Positions 1-9,250 of a stretch of DNA of 64,000 bases are shown piece by piece. The DNA is from CAVSRC01 sp963798195 (GTDB lineage Bacteria > Pseudomonadota > Alphaproteobacteria > Rhizobiales > Kaistiaceae). The DNA is taken from assembly GCA_963798195.1 (NCBI GenBank), contig CAWCSF010000001.1:186001-250000 (forward strand), written 5' to 3'. Both the position numbers and the translations under genes were made by a program. The notes under the pieces were generated by a model. That model was not told the DNA's origin. It did not search any database and worked only from the letters and a program-made list of their open reading frames with translations. Every line of letters begins with the position of its first letter. Within the stretch, counting starts at the first letter, position 1.

Positions 1-9
1 GGAGGGGCT

Positions 10-933
10 GTGGAATCCAAGGCCCGGAACACGGCGGGGAAAGCCGGTGGCGGCGCTGCAACGCAGCAGCCGCTACCGCGCTCCGTGCTGGTTGGCCTTG
101 TCGGCAAGGGCATCCAGCTTTCGCGGTCGCCGGCCATGCATGAGGCGGAAGGCCGCCGCCTCGGCATCGACTACGTCTATCGCCTGCTCGACACGGAGCA
201 GATGGGGCCGAACCCGCCGCCGCTGGCCGAAATCGTCAATACGGCGGCGCAGCAGGGATATTCGGGCCTCAACGTCACCCATCCCTACAAGCAGGAAATT
301 CTCCAGCACCTCGATCGTCTCTCCGACAATGCCGAGGCAATTGGCTCGGTGAATACGGTCGTGCTGCGGAACGGCGAGAAGGTCGGCCACAACACCGACC
401 TGTGGGGGTTCCGCGAAGCGTTCGAGCAGGAACTCGGCGACGTCAAGCGCGACACGGTCCTGCTGCTTGGCGCGGGCGGCGCCGGTGCGGCCGTCGCGCA
501 CGCGCTGCTCGAATGCGGCGTTGGCCAGCTCTCGATCAGCGATCCGGATTCGGCGCGGGTCCGCGCGCTGCTGGTTCGGCTGGCGGCCCGCTTCGGCGGT
601 GACCGCGCGGTTCTTGCGGAAGACCCTGTCAAAGCGGCGACCGAGGCCGACGGCATCGTCAACGCAACGCCGATCGGCATGGCCGGCAAGCCCGGCACAC
701 CGATCGCGACGGATTTTCTGAAGCCGTCAACCTGGGTGGCGGACGTCGTCTATTTCCCGATCGAGACGGAATTCCTGCGCGCCGCGCGGCAGAAAGGCTG
801 CCGGACGATGAGCGGCGAGGGAATGGCCGTCTACCAGGCCGTGCGGGCATTCGAACACTTCGCGGGCGTCGCGCCCGACACGCAGACCATGCGGGCCGCC
901 TTCGCGGCCCGGGATACGTCGCCGGCCGCTTGA
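10..933 (+). CDS. AroE-family quinate/shikimate dehydrogenase
   Basis: 307-residue NAD(P)-dependent dehydrogenase that interconverts shikimate or quinate with the 3-dehydro compound. Visible family motifs are SRSPAMHEAEG, NVTHPYK (catalytic Lys), GSVNTV, GHNTDLWGF (Asn/Asp substrate contacts) and the dinucleotide loop GAGGAGAAVA. The start is GTG with GGAGG at 1-5. Position ahead of a TRAP importer and a 3-dehydroshikimate dehydratase points to a catabolic quinate/shikimate dehydrogenase rather than the biosynthetic AroE; that is inference from context. A promoter or further operon genes may lie to the left of the window. Confidence 0.9.
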   Translation: MESKARNTAGKAGGGAATQQPLPRSVLVGLVGKGIQLSRSPAMHEAEGRRLGIDYVYRLLDTEQMGPNPPPLAEIVNTAAQQGYSGLNVTHPYKQEILQHLDRLSDNAEAIGSVNTVVLRNGEKVGHNTDLWGFREAFEQELGDVKRDTVLLLGAGGAGAAVAHALLECGVGQLSISDPDSARVRALLVRLAARFGGDRAVLAEDPVKAATEADGIVNATPIGMAGKPGTPIATDFLKPSTWVADVVYFPIETEFLRAARQKGCRTMSGEGMAVYQAVRAFEHFAGVAPDTQTMRAAFAARDTSPAA

Positions 934-1014
934 GCCGGCGCTTTTGGGCGTCAGCTTGGCTGGCGTCTTTCAACGGCGCCGCAGGCGTCGAAGGGAAGAA
1001 AAGGGAGGAAGTCC

Positions 1015-2001
1015 ATGCGTTCAGTCCTAAGCCGCATCGTGCTTGCCGTCGCGACGGCAACCATCGGTCTCTCGGCCCATGCCGCGATGGCCCAGCAGAA
1101 AGTCGAAATCACCTACTCGGATACCGTGCCCGAGAACGACATCCGGACCGCAACGCTGCGCAAGGCGTTCGGCGAATGCCTCGGCGACCAGTTCGACTTC
1201 AAGGACTATCACGGGGCCACGCTGTTCAAGCAGGGCACCGAGCTCACCGCCATGCAGCGCGGCAACCTCGATATGGCGAACCTCGCCATCTACGATCTCT
1301 ACAATCAGGTTCCGGAGAGCAGCATTCTCGGGACGGCGTACCTCTTCCGCAGCTACGACCACATGCGCAAGGTCTACGATTCGGGCGTCCTGAACGATCT
1401 CATGAAGGACATTGAGGACAAGGCGCAGATCAAGGTTCTGTCGAACCCCTACATCGGCACGCGCCACGTCAACATCAAAGGCGACAAGCAGATCATGACG
1501 CCGGCGGATCTCGCCGGCGTGAAGCTGCGCATGCCCGGCGGCGAGGGCTGGCAGTTCGTCGGCGAGGCGCTTGGCGCCAACCCGACCCCGATGGCCTTCA
1601 CCGAGGTCTACACCGCTCTCCAGACCGGCGCGATCGACGGCCAGGACAATCCGCTGCCGGCCGACAAGGACATGAAGTTCTACGAGGTGACCAACCAGAT
1701 CATCCTGACCGGGCACCTGATCGCCAACAACCTGCACTCGATCTCGCTCAGCAAGTGGAACAGCCTGACGCCGGACCAGCAGGCCAAGGTCCAGGAGTGC
1801 TCGGTCAACTTCCAGAAGGCGCTCGACGAGGTCACCCTCAAGCGTGAGGCCGAACTGGTCGACTTCTTCAAGGGCGAGGGCCTGAAAGTCTACGAGCCGA
1901 ACAAGGAAGCGTTCCGCACCCACGTGCTGGACGCCTATGCGAAGTCCAAGTTCTCGGCCGACTGGCCGAAGGGGCTTCTCGACAAGATCAACGCGCTCTA
2001 G
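1015..2001 (+). CDS. dctP: TRAP transporter substrate-binding protein DctP (first system)
   Basis: 328-residue periplasmic binding protein. It has a cleavable signal peptide (residues 1 to about 26, ending near AMAQQ) followed by a typical DctP fold, with the family signature around GVKLRMPGGEGWQFVGEALGANPTPM and GAIDGQDNPL. The start is supported by GGGAGG ending 7 nt before the ATG. It is followed by a strong stem-loop and then the two membrane genes, as in many TRAP operons. Neighbours suggest quinate, shikimate or a related hydroxyaromatic acid as ligand; the ligand is inferred, not seen. Confidence 0.92.
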   Translation: MRSVLSRIVLAVATATIGLSAHAAMAQQKVEITYSDTVPENDIRTATLRKAFGECLGDQFDFKDYHGATLFKQGTELTAMQRGNLDMANLAIYDLYNQVPESSILGTAYLFRSYDHMRKVYDSGVLNDLMKDIEDKAQIKVLSNPYIGTRHVNIKGDKQIMTPADLAGVKLRMPGGEGWQFVGEALGANPTPMAFTEVYTALQTGAIDGQDNPLPADKDMKFYEVTNQIILTGHLIANNLHSISLSKWNSLTPDQQAKVQECSVNFQKALDEVTLKREAELVDFFKGEGLKVYEPNKEAFRTHVLDAYAKSKFSADWPKGLLDKINAL

Positions 2002-2010
2002 GCGCTAACA

Positions 2011-2045
2011 GGTCAGCCCGGCCGGGAGTTCGCGCCGGGCTGACC
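2011..2045 (+). other. stem-loop between dctP and dctQ
   Basis: A perfect 12-bp inverted repeat, GGTCAGCCCGGC at 2011-2022 pairing with GCCGGGCTGACC at 2034-2045, with an 11-nt loop and no T-run. It is not a classical terminator. It more likely protects the 3' end of the dctP message so that the binding protein is made in excess over the membrane subunits. Confidence 0.6.
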
Positions 2046-2067
2046 GCCTGCTCCACGGGAAACACAC

Positions 2068-2589
2068 GTGGCTCGTTTCGCAAACATCGTGGCCTGGCTG
2101 CAGCGCAGGGCGGAGAATTTCGTCGCGCTGCTCCTGCTCAGCATGTTCGCGACGTTCCTGATCCAGATCGTCTTCCGCTATGTGTTGAACCTGCCGCTCG
2201 GCTGGACCGTCGAGTATGTGGCCATCGCCTGGCTGTGGGGCATCCTGTTCGGCTACGCCTTCGTCATCCGCGACGTCGACATCATCAGGCTGGATATTCT
2301 CTACAACGCCGTGCCCCCGAACGGGCGGCGCATGATGGACGTCGTCGGCGGGCTCGTCTGCGCCGGCATCCTCGCGTGGTCGCTGCCCAAGGCCTATGAA
2401 TTCGTGACCTTCATGAAGGTCGAGCGGACGGCCTACATCCAGTTGCCGTTCGACCTCCTGTTCTCCATCTACATTCCGTTTGCCGTCGCCGTGATCGTTC
2501 GCACGCTGCTGAATGTCTGGCATGCGGTCCGTGGCGACACCCGCTACGTCGATCCGATAGAGGCCGCCGGGGCTGATGATCGGATTTGA
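2068..2589 (+). CDS. dctQ: TRAP transporter small permease DctQ (first system)
   Basis: 173-residue inner-membrane protein with four hydrophobic segments (about 18-38, 50-72, 90-110 and 130-155) and the family hallmark aromatic stretch EYVAIAWLWGILFGYAFVIRD. The start is GTG. The stop codon overlaps the putative TTG start of the large permease gene, and the ATG at 2576 lies 14 nt before the end, so translational coupling is expected. It forms the membrane complex with DctM. Confidence 0.9.
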   Translation: MARFANIVAWLQRRAENFVALLLLSMFATFLIQIVFRYVLNLPLGWTVEYVAIAWLWGILFGYAFVIRDVDIIRLDILYNAVPPNGRRMMDVVGGLVCAGILAWSLPKAYEFVTFMKVERTAYIQLPFDLLFSIYIPFAVAVIVRTLLNVWHAVRGDTRYVDPIEAAGADDRI

Positions 2590-3878
2590 CCCTTTCACCA
2601 CCGCGATCGTTGCTGATCGTCGGACTGGCCCTGTTCGGGCAGTCGATCGGCATTTCCATGCTGTGCGGCACGATCGTCTACCTCGGGCTGAGGCACTTCG
2701 ACACCTCGATCGCCGCCGAGACCGTGCTGCAGGGCCTCTTCAACGGTTACACGCTCCTGGCGATACCGCTGTTCATCCTCGCCGCCGACATCATGAATAT
2801 CGGCAGTCTGGCCGAGCGGCTCCTCCGCTTTTCGCAGGCGCTGGTCGGGCGTTTCCGCGGCGGCCTTGGCCACGTCAACGTCGTGTCCAGCCTGATTTTC
2901 TCCGGCATGTCCGGCTCGGCGGTGGCCGACGCGGTGGGCATGGGCCGGATCATCATCAACCTGATGACCAAGGACGGGAAGTACACGGCGAGCTACGCGG
3001 CCGCGATCACCGCCGCCTCGGCGACCATCGGACCGATCATCCCGCCATCGATCCCGATGGTGCTCTACGCGCTCGTCTCGGATACGTCGATCGGCTACCT
3101 CTTCGCCGCCGGCATCCTGCCCGGCCTGTTGATGGGCCTCGTGCTGATCGTCATGAACGCGGTCATCGCGCGGCGGCGCAACCTGCCCGTCGACGAGGCC
3201 GTGCCGCTGGCCGAGATCCCGGCGATCACCGCGCGGGCGTTCCCGGCGCTGATGCTGCCGGTGATCCTGCTCGGCGGCATCTACGGCGGCGTGATGACGC
3301 CGACCGAGGCGGCCGCCATCGCCGCGTTCTATGCGCTGATGATCTCGATCTTCCTCTACCGTTCGGTGAGCCTCCGGCAGTTCTACGAGACGCTTCTCAA
3401 CAGCGCCCGCTCGACGGCAACCGTCGGCGTGCTCATCGCCGGCGCGCTTGCCTTCAACTACGTGGTGACGCGCGAGAACGTTCCGAACACGATCGCCGCC
3501 TTCATGCAGCAGTTCGACCTCTCGCCCACCGGCTTCCTGCTGGCGATCAACGTCCTCTTTCTTGCGCTCGGCTGCATCATCGAGGCTGGCGCGATTCTCG
3601 TGATCATCGTGCCGATCTTCATCCCGACCGTTGTCGCGCTCGGCATCGATCCGGTGCATTTCGGGATCATCGTGGTGGTGAACGCGATGCTCGGGCTGAT
3701 CACGCCGCCCTACGGCCTGCTGCTCTTCATCGTCGCCGGGATCACCAAGCAACCGCTCGGCGCGATCATCAGGGACCTGGTGCCTTTCATCTTCGCGCTG
3801 ATCCTGGCGCTGGCGGTGATCACCTTCGTGCCGGACTTCGTGCTCTTCGTGCCCCGGCTCCTTGGCTACAAGGGCTAG
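2586..3878 (+). CDS. dctM: TRAP transporter large permease DctM (first system)
   Basis: 430-residue secondary transporter subunit with about 12 hydrophobic segments and typical motifs (GMSGSAVADAVG, IGPIIPPSIPMVLYA, MTPTEAAAIAAFYAL, LGLITPPYGLLLF). As read here the start is TTG at 2586 and the N-terminus is MTLSPPRSLL. An ATG at 2576 in another frame gives MIGFDPFTTAI, which would join directly to LLIVGLALFGQ if one base near 2609 were removed. The true start is therefore probably 2576, with a +1 frameshift in the given sequence. A 4-nt gap follows before the dehydratase. Confidence 0.88.
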   Translation: MTLSPPRSLLIVGLALFGQSIGISMLCGTIVYLGLRHFDTSIAAETVLQGLFNGYTLLAIPLFILAADIMNIGSLAERLLRFSQALVGRFRGGLGHVNVVSSLIFSGMSGSAVADAVGMGRIIINLMTKDGKYTASYAAAITAASATIGPIIPPSIPMVLYALVSDTSIGYLFAAGILPGLLMGLVLIVMNAVIARRRNLPVDEAVPLAEIPAITARAFPALMLPVILLGGIYGGVMTPTEAAAIAAFYALMISIFLYRSVSLRQFYETLLNSARSTATVGVLIAGALAFNYVVTRENVPNTIAAFMQQFDLSPTGFLLAINVLFLALGCIIEAGAILVIIVPIFIPTVVALGIDPVHFGIIVVVNAMLGLITPPYGLLLFIVAGITKQPLGAIIRDLVPFIFALILALAVITFVPDFVLFVPRLLGYKG

Positions 3879-3882
3879 GGCG

Positions 3883-5775
3883 ATGAAGACCTCGATCGCG
3901 ACCGTCTCGATCAGCGGCGACCTGCGGGAGAAGCTGGCGGCCATCGCCGCCGCCGGTTTCGACGGGGTGGAGATCTTCGAGAACGACTTCCTCGCCTTCG
4001 ACGGAACGCCGGCCGAAGTCGGCCGCATCGTCAAGGACCACGGGCTGACCATCACGCTCTTCCAGCCTTTCCGCGACTTCGAGGGCATGCCGGGGCCGCA
4101 CCGGGCCCGCGCCTTCGACCGGGCGGAGCGCAAGTTCGAACTCATGCACGAACTCGGCACCGACCTGATGCTGATCTGTTCCAACACGTCGCCGCTGTCG
4201 CTGGGCGGCATCGATCGCGCGGCCGCGGACTTCCACGAACTCGGCGAGATGGCGGCGCGGCATGGCGTGCGCGTCGGCTACGAAGCGCTCGCCTGGGGCC
4301 GCCACATCAACGATCACCGCGACGCCTGGGAGATCGTCCGCCGCGCCGATCACCCGAACATCGGGTTGATCCTCGACAGCTTCCACACGCTCTCGCGCAA
4401 GATCGACGTCGCCTCTATCCGCTCGATCCCCGGCGACCGCATCTTCATCGTGCAACTCGCCGATGCGCCGCTGATGGACATGGACCTGCTCTCGTGGAGC
4501 CGGCACTACCGCAACATGCCGGGCGAGGGCGACCTGCCGGTCACCGATTTCATGCGCGCCATCGCGACGACCGGCTATGCCGGCGTGCTGTCGCTGGAGA
4601 TCTTCAACGACCAGTTCCGCGGCGGCTCGCCGCGGTCGATCGCCAGGGACGGCCACCGCTCGCTGGTCTACCTGATGGATCAGGTGCGCCGCGCCGAGCC
4701 CGGGCTCGCCATCGACGTTCCGGCGATGCCCGATCGCGTCCGCGTCGACGGGGTCGAGTTCGTCGAGTTCGCGGCGGACGAGCACGAGGCGGAGACGCTG
4801 GCCGGCATGTTCCGCACCCTGGGCTTCGCGCCGACCGGCAAGCACGTCTCCAAGGACGTGTGGCTGTGGCGGCAGGGTGGCGTGAACCTCGTCGTCAATA
4901 CCGAGCGCGAAGGCTTCGCCCACGCTTCGTATCTGGTCCACGGCACATCGGTCTGCGACATCGGCCTCAAGGTGGACGACGCAACGGCGACGGTCGAGCG
5001 GGCGCGCGCGCTGGACGCCGACATCTTCGCGCAGCCGGTTGGCCCGGGCGAACTCAACATTCCGGCGATCCGCGGCGTTGGCGGCGGCGTCATGCACTTC
5101 ATCGACGATGCCTCGGACCTCGGCCGCGTCTGGGAGATCGAGTTCCGGCCGATCGCGGGCGATGGCCATGGTCCCGACGCCGGCATTGTCGCCATCGACC
5201 ATGTCGCGCAGACCATGAACTACGAGGAGATGCTGACCTGGCTGCTCTTCTACACGTCGATCTTCCAGGCGCGGAAATCGCCGATGGTCGATGTGGTCGA
5301 CCCGGCGGGCCTGGTGCGCAGCCAGGTGATCGAGAACGACAGCGGCACGCTGCGGCTCACCCTCAACGGCGCCGAGAACCAGCGGACGCTCGCCGGGCAC
5401 TTCATCGCCGAGAGCTTCGGCTCGGCCGTGCAGCACATCGCCTTCCGCACCGACGACATGTTCGCCACCGCCACCGCGCTGAAGGCGAACGGGTTCCAGC
5501 CGCTCGCCATCTCGCCCAACTACTACGACGACCTCGAGGCGCGCTTCGGTCTCGATCCGGACCTGCTCGAGCGACTGCGCGCGGGCAACGTGCTCTACGA
5601 TCGTGACGATCGCGGCGAGTTCTTCCAGATCTACAGCCCGAACTACGGCGACGGCTTTTTCTTCGAGATCGTCGAGCGGCGGAACGGCTATGCCGGCTAT
5701 GGTGCGGCCAACGCGCTCTTCAGGATCGCGGCCCAGCGGCGTTCGCTGCCGCCCAAGGGCATGCCGAAACGCTAG
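3883..5775 (+). CDS. quiC: 3-dehydroshikimate dehydratase with C-terminal HPPD-like (VOC) region
   Basis: 630-residue two-part enzyme that dehydrates 3-dehydroshikimate to protocatechuate. Residues 1 to about 275 form a xylose-isomerase-like TIM barrel. With the ATG at 3883 the metal ligands expected from QuiC1-type enzymes fall at Glu134 (YEALAWGRH), Asp165 (LILDSFHT), Gln191 (IVQLADAP) and Glu239 (LSLEIFND), the numbering I recall for the Pseudomonas enzyme, which supports both identity and start. Residues from about 290 resemble 4-hydroxyphenylpyruvate dioxygenase, with possible metal ligands near His438 (IDHVAQ), His518 (VQHIAF) and Glu594 (FFFEIVE). It sits 4 nt after dctM in the same operon. 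Confidence 0.93.
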   Translation: MKTSIATVSISGDLREKLAAIAAAGFDGVEIFENDFLAFDGTPAEVGRIVKDHGLTITLFQPFRDFEGMPGPHRARAFDRAERKFELMHELGTDLMLICSNTSPLSLGGIDRAAADFHELGEMAARHGVRVGYEALAWGRHINDHRDAWEIVRRADHPNIGLILDSFHTLSRKIDVASIRSIPGDRIFIVQLADAPLMDMDLLSWSRHYRNMPGEGDLPVTDFMRAIATTGYAGVLSLEIFNDQFRGGSPRSIARDGHRSLVYLMDQVRRAEPGLAIDVPAMPDRVRVDGVEFVEFAADEHEAETLAGMFRTLGFAPTGKHVSKDVWLWRQGGVNLVVNTEREGFAHASYLVHGTSVCDIGLKVDDATATVERARALDADIFAQPVGPGELNIPAIRGVGGGVMHFIDDASDLGRVWEIEFRPIAGDGHGPDAGIVAIDHVAQTMNYEEMLTWLLFYTSIFQARKSPMVDVVDPAGLVRSQVIENDSGTLRLTLNGAENQRTLAGHFIAESFGSAVQHIAFRTDDMFATATALKANGFQPLAISPNYYDDLEARFGLDPDLLERLRAGNVLYDRDDRGEFFQIYSPNYGDGFFFEIVERRNGYAGYGAANALFRIAAQRRSLPPKGMPKR

Positions 5776-5789
5776 TTCGGGGACCCATC

Positions 5790-6275
5790 ATGGCTGACGA
5801 TACCGCAGGCCCCAGGCCGACTGTGCCGGCGTTGGAACTGGTCTTCACGATCGCGGCGGACATTGCCCCGTCGCGCTCCGCCGGCCCGGGCCTTGGCGGC
5901 GAGCGGCTGCACATCCCCATTCTCGGCGGGACGGTCCGCGGACCGAAGCTGTCCGGGAGAATATTGCCCGGCGGTTCGGACTGGCCGCTGATCCGCGCCG
6001 ACGGCGCGTCGCTGATCTCGGCGAGCTACTCGATCGAGGCGGATGACGGCACGCTCATCTTCGTGCGCAATGTCGGCCTGCGGGTTTCAAGCGCCGAGGT
6101 CATGCGGCGGCTGCGCGCCCGCGAACCGGTCGATCCCGGCGAATATTACTTTCGGTCCTCGCCGATCTTCGACGTGCCGGATGGTCCGCACGCGTGGCTG
6201 CGGGAGAGCGTGTTCGTCTGCTCGCTCGCGCCACGGCCGGGCGGGATCACGATCGACGTCTATCGGGTGGCGTGA
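5790..6275 (+). CDS. DUF3237 family protein
   Basis: 161-residue soluble protein without signal peptide or membrane segment. It has the pattern of the DUF3237 small beta-barrel family: LELVFTIAADIAPS near the N-terminus, RLHIPILGGTVRGPKLSGRI, a central SYSIEADDGTLIFVRNVGLR and a C-terminal EYYFRSSPIFDVPDGPHAWL. It lies 14 nt after the dehydratase and is the last operon gene before tRNA-Cys. The family has no firm function that I can name. Repeated association with aromatic catabolism suggests an accessory enzyme role, but this is a guess. Confidence 0.85.
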   Translation: MADDTAGPRPTVPALELVFTIAADIAPSRSAGPGLGGERLHIPILGGTVRGPKLSGRILPGGSDWPLIRADGASLISASYSIEADDGTLIFVRNVGLRVSSAEVMRRLRAREPVDPGEYYFRSSPIFDVPDGPHAWLRESVFVCSLAPRPGGITIDVYRVA

Positions 6276-6295
6276 AGCCAGTCGCTGAAGGGGAG

Positions 6296-6369
6296 TGGAG
6301 GCCTCGCCTGGAGTCGAACCAGGATAAGCGGATTTGCAGTCCGCCACGTCGCCATTCCGTCACAAGGCC
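6296..6369 (-). tRNA. tRNA-Cys (anticodon GCA)
   Basis: On the minus strand a cloverleaf can be drawn: acceptor GGCCTTG/CGAGGCC (one G-U), a 3-bp D stem, anticodon stem GCGGA/TCCGC around CTGCAAA (anticodon GCA), T arm CCTGG-TTCGACT-CCAGG, discriminator T and an encoded CCA. The gene is 74 nt with CCA. Confidence 0.92.
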
Positions 6370-6463
6370 GCGAACCGATACTGCCGCTTACGGCCGCGAA
6401 CATGAAGCCTGAAGTGAAGGTTGGGTTAATGCGCGCGTTGCCATTTTCCGCAAGGACCGCGGA

Positions 6464-7579
6464 TTACACCCGCATCGGCATCAGCACGTAGAGCGCGTCA
6501 GAAGCGCCATCGTCGAGGATCAGGGTCGGCGACCCCGCATCGGCGAAACGGAATTCGGCGGTGCCGGATTCGAGCTGACCGGTGACATCGAGCACATAGC
6601 GCGAGTTGAAGCCGATTTCGATCGCGTCGGAGCCGTATTCGACGCCGAGTTCCTCGACCGCGCTGCCCGAATCCGGGTTGTTGACGGAAAGCACCATCTT
6701 GCCGTCGGCCAAAGCCAGCTTCACCGCGCGCCCGCGCTCGGACGAGATCGTCGATACGCGGTCGACGGCGCTGGCAAACTCGCTGCGGTCGACCTTGAGC
6801 ACCTTGTCGTTGGCCTGCGGGATGACGCGGGCATAGTCCGGGAAGGTGCCGTCGATCAGCTTCGAGGTGAGCACGACGTCGCCTATGGTGACGCGGATCT
6901 TGGTGTCGGAGAGCTCGACCACGACCTCGGCGTCGGGCGCCTCGACCAGCTTCTGAATCTCGCCGACCGCTTTTCGCGGCACGATCACGCCGGTCATCTT
7001 CTCCGACCCGGCGGGCGATTCCATCTGCGACTGCGCCAGCCGGTGGCCATCGGTAGCGACGGCGCGCAGCATCGGCTTGCCGGCAACCGTTACCGTGTGG
7101 AGGTAGATGCCGTTGAGGTAGTAGCGCGTCTCTTCCGTGGAGATGGCGAATTGCGTGCGATCGATCAGCTTCTTCAGCGCGCTGGCCGGCAGCGTGAAGC
7201 GTGTCGGGAAATCGCCGGTTGTGAGGTCGGGAAAGTCCGACTCCGGCAGCACCTGGAGGGTGAAGCGCGAGCGGCCCGACTTGATGGCTAGCTGCGACCC
7301 GTCGCCGGTGTCGAGCGACACTTCCGCGCCGTCCGGCAGCTTGCGGACGATGTCGTGCAGGATGTGCGCGGGCACCGTGGTGCCGCCGGCCTGCCCGACT
7401 TCGGCGGCGACCGTCTCGGTAACCTCGAGGTCGAGGTCGGTCGCCTTCAGCGTCAGTTGGCCGCCGTCGGCGCGCATCAGCACGTTCGACAGGATCGGGA
7501 TCGTGTTGCGCCGCTCGACGACGCGGTGGACGTGGCTCAGGGAGCGGAGCAGGTGCGATCGCTCGACGGTCGCGCGCAT
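6464..7579 (-). CDS. dnaN: DNA polymerase III beta subunit (sliding clamp)
   Basis: 371-residue processivity clamp of the replicative polymerase. The start at 7579 gives MRATVERSHLLRSLSHVHRV, which fits the family; an in-frame extension to 7660 lacks similarity. The repeating clamp domains are seen, including RRNTIPILSNVLM, ALKKLIDRTQFAIS, RYYLNGIYLH and the terminal ALYVLMPMRV. It lies 109 bp downstream of dnaA on the same strand, the usual arrangement. No recF follows; the next element is tRNA-Cys. Confidence 0.97.
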   Translation of the reverse strand: MRATVERSHLLRSLSHVHRVVERRNTIPILSNVLMRADGGQLTLKATDLDLEVTETVAAEVGQAGGTTVPAHILHDIVRKLPDGAEVSLDTGDGSQLAIKSGRSRFTLQVLPESDFPDLTTGDFPTRFTLPASALKKLIDRTQFAISTEETRYYLNGIYLHTVTVAGKPMLRAVATDGHRLAQSQMESPAGSEKMTGVIVPRKAVGEIQKLVEAPDAEVVVELSDTKIRVTIGDVVLTSKLIDGTFPDYARVIPQANDKVLKVDRSEFASAVDRVSTISSERGRAVKLALADGKMVLSVNNPDSGSAVEELGVEYGSDAIEIGFNSRYVLDVTGQLESGTAEFRFADAGSPTLILDDGASDALYVLMPMRV

Positions 7580-7688
7580 GGGGGAAAGCCTTCGGTTCAG
7601 CAGGCCGCGGAAGCCGCGGTCCGGGCCGGCAAAATTGGCCCGGACTGGCCGGATTCGCAAGGGGCCAGCGGCTGTGCGCCCATCCCTG

Positions 7689-9134
7689 TCATTCGTCGAT
7701 CATCCGCTTCAGCAGCTCGATCTCGTCCGCGAGCGTCATGTCGCCCTGGATCAGGCCCTCGATCTTGCGCACGGCGTGGAGAACCGTGGTGTGGTCGCGG
7801 CCGCCGAAACGCCGCCCGATCTCCGGCAGAGACCGCGGGGTCAGCACTTTTGCGAGGTACATGGCGATCTGCCGGGGGCGGACGATGGTCCTCGTCCGCC
7901 GCGCCGACAACAGGTCCGCCTTGGAAACGTTGTAGTGCCGCGCCACGACGCGCTGGATTTCCTCGATCCGCACCCGGCGCGGTTCCCGCTGGCCGATCAG
8001 GTCGCGGAGCGTGATCTCGGCCGAGACGATGGTCACCGGCTGTCGCGTGAACTGCCATTGGGCCACCAGGCGGTTGAGCGCGCCTTCGAGGTCGCGCCCG
8101 TTGGACGTCACCGACTGGGCGGCGTATTCCAGAATGGCGTCGGGAATATCCAGGCCCGGGTTCTGGGCCTGCGCCGCGACATAGCGCGAATGCAGGATTT
8201 CGCGGCGGAGCTGCGTGTCCGGCGAGCCGATCTCGAAGGCGATGCCGCCGCGCAGGCGCGAGCGCACCCGCTCGTCGAGGCTCTCCAGTTCCGCCGGCGG
8301 CCGGTCAGCGGCGACCATCACCTGCCGCGCGCCGTCGATGAGGGCGTTCAGCATGTGGCAGAACTCCTGCTGGATCGTCTTGCCCTGCAGGAATTGCATG
8401 TCGTCGATCAGCAGCAGGTCGATGTCGCGCAGGGACTCCTTGAACTGGATCGCCGACTGACTCTTCAGCGCCGTCACGAAGCGGAACATGAAGTGCTCGG
8501 CGGTGAGGTAGAGCACCTTCCAGCCTGGCTGCGCCAGACGCGCAGCCCGTGTCGTCGCCTGCAGGATGTGCGTTTTGCCGCGACCGACCCCGGCGTGGAT
8601 GTAGAGCGGGTTGAACTGGGTCGGTTTGCCCGGCGGCGTCTCCACCACCGATCGCGCCGCCGCGAAAGCCAGGCGGTTGGCGGCGCCCTCACAGAACGTG
8701 TCGAAGGTGTAGCGCGGCTCCACCGGCGAGCCGGCGAGGATGCTGTCGCCGCCGCGTGCGGTTCGTGAGACGGCCATCGGTATCGCAGTCGCGGGAATTG
8801 ACGTCGGTGCCGGGGCGGGCGCCGGCTCCACGATCGCTTCCCGCTGCTCGGTCTTCATCGGGGCCTTGGGTCGCGCCGCGCTGCGCACCAGGATCTCGAT
8901 CCGCGCCACCGTCGCGCATTCGGCCTGCCAGAGCGCCAGCAGCCGCTCTTCGTAGTGGGACTCGATCCACGCCTTCAGAAAACGGGTCGGCAGTGACAGA
9001 TAGACGGTGCTCACGTCGGCTTCCTCGAATGTCGCCCGTGCGAACCAGCTGTTGAAAATGTCCTCGCCCAACTCCGCACGCAGACGCTGCTTTACGCGCA
9101 ACCACTGATCGGCGTTCGGCAACTTCGCCGTCAT
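7689..9134 (-). CDS. dnaA: Chromosomal replication initiator DnaA
   Basis: 481-residue AAA+ initiator that opens the replication origin. Domain I begins at QWLRVKQRLRAELGEDIFNSWF, then a Pro/Ala-rich linker, Walker A AGVGRGKTH, Walker B LLLIDDMQFLQGK, and the DNA-binding signature GGRDHTTVLHAVRKIE. I chose the ATG at 9134 because GGGAGG lies 8 nt upstream and the N-terminus then has normal length. The frame stays open upstream: ATG codons at 9254 (overlapping the rhodanese stop as ATGA) and at 9266 (GGAG 8 nt upstream) would give a 525-residue form at most. Start choice is uncertain, identity is not. Confidence 0.95.
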   Translation of the reverse strand: MTAKLPNADQWLRVKQRLRAELGEDIFNSWFARATFEEADVSTVYLSLPTRFLKAWIESHYEERLLALWQAECATVARIEILVRSAARPKAPMKTEQREAIVEPAPAPAPTSIPATAIPMAVSRTARGGDSILAGSPVEPRYTFDTFCEGAANRLAFAAARSVVETPPGKPTQFNPLYIHAGVGRGKTHILQATTRAARLAQPGWKVLYLTAEHFMFRFVTALKSQSAIQFKESLRDIDLLLIDDMQFLQGKTIQQEFCHMLNALIDGARQVMVAADRPPAELESLDERVRSRLRGGIAFEIGSPDTQLRREILHSRYVAAQAQNPGLDIPDAILEYAAQSVTSNGRDLEGALNRLVAQWQFTRQPVTIVSAEITLRDLIGQREPRRVRIEEIQRVVARHYNVSKADLLSARRTRTIVRPRQIAMYLAKVLTPRSLPEIGRRFGGRDHTTVLHAVRKIEGLIQGDMTLADEIELLKRMIDE

Positions 9135-9250
9135 GCGACCGCCCTCCCGGTTTGCGCCGGTTGGTGCCGGCTCACTGTGGTGTTCTGCTGGCGCGCCGAC
9201 CGGCGTCGCGCCGATAGCCGCAAAATCCTCGTTCATGCCGTGCACCGACG

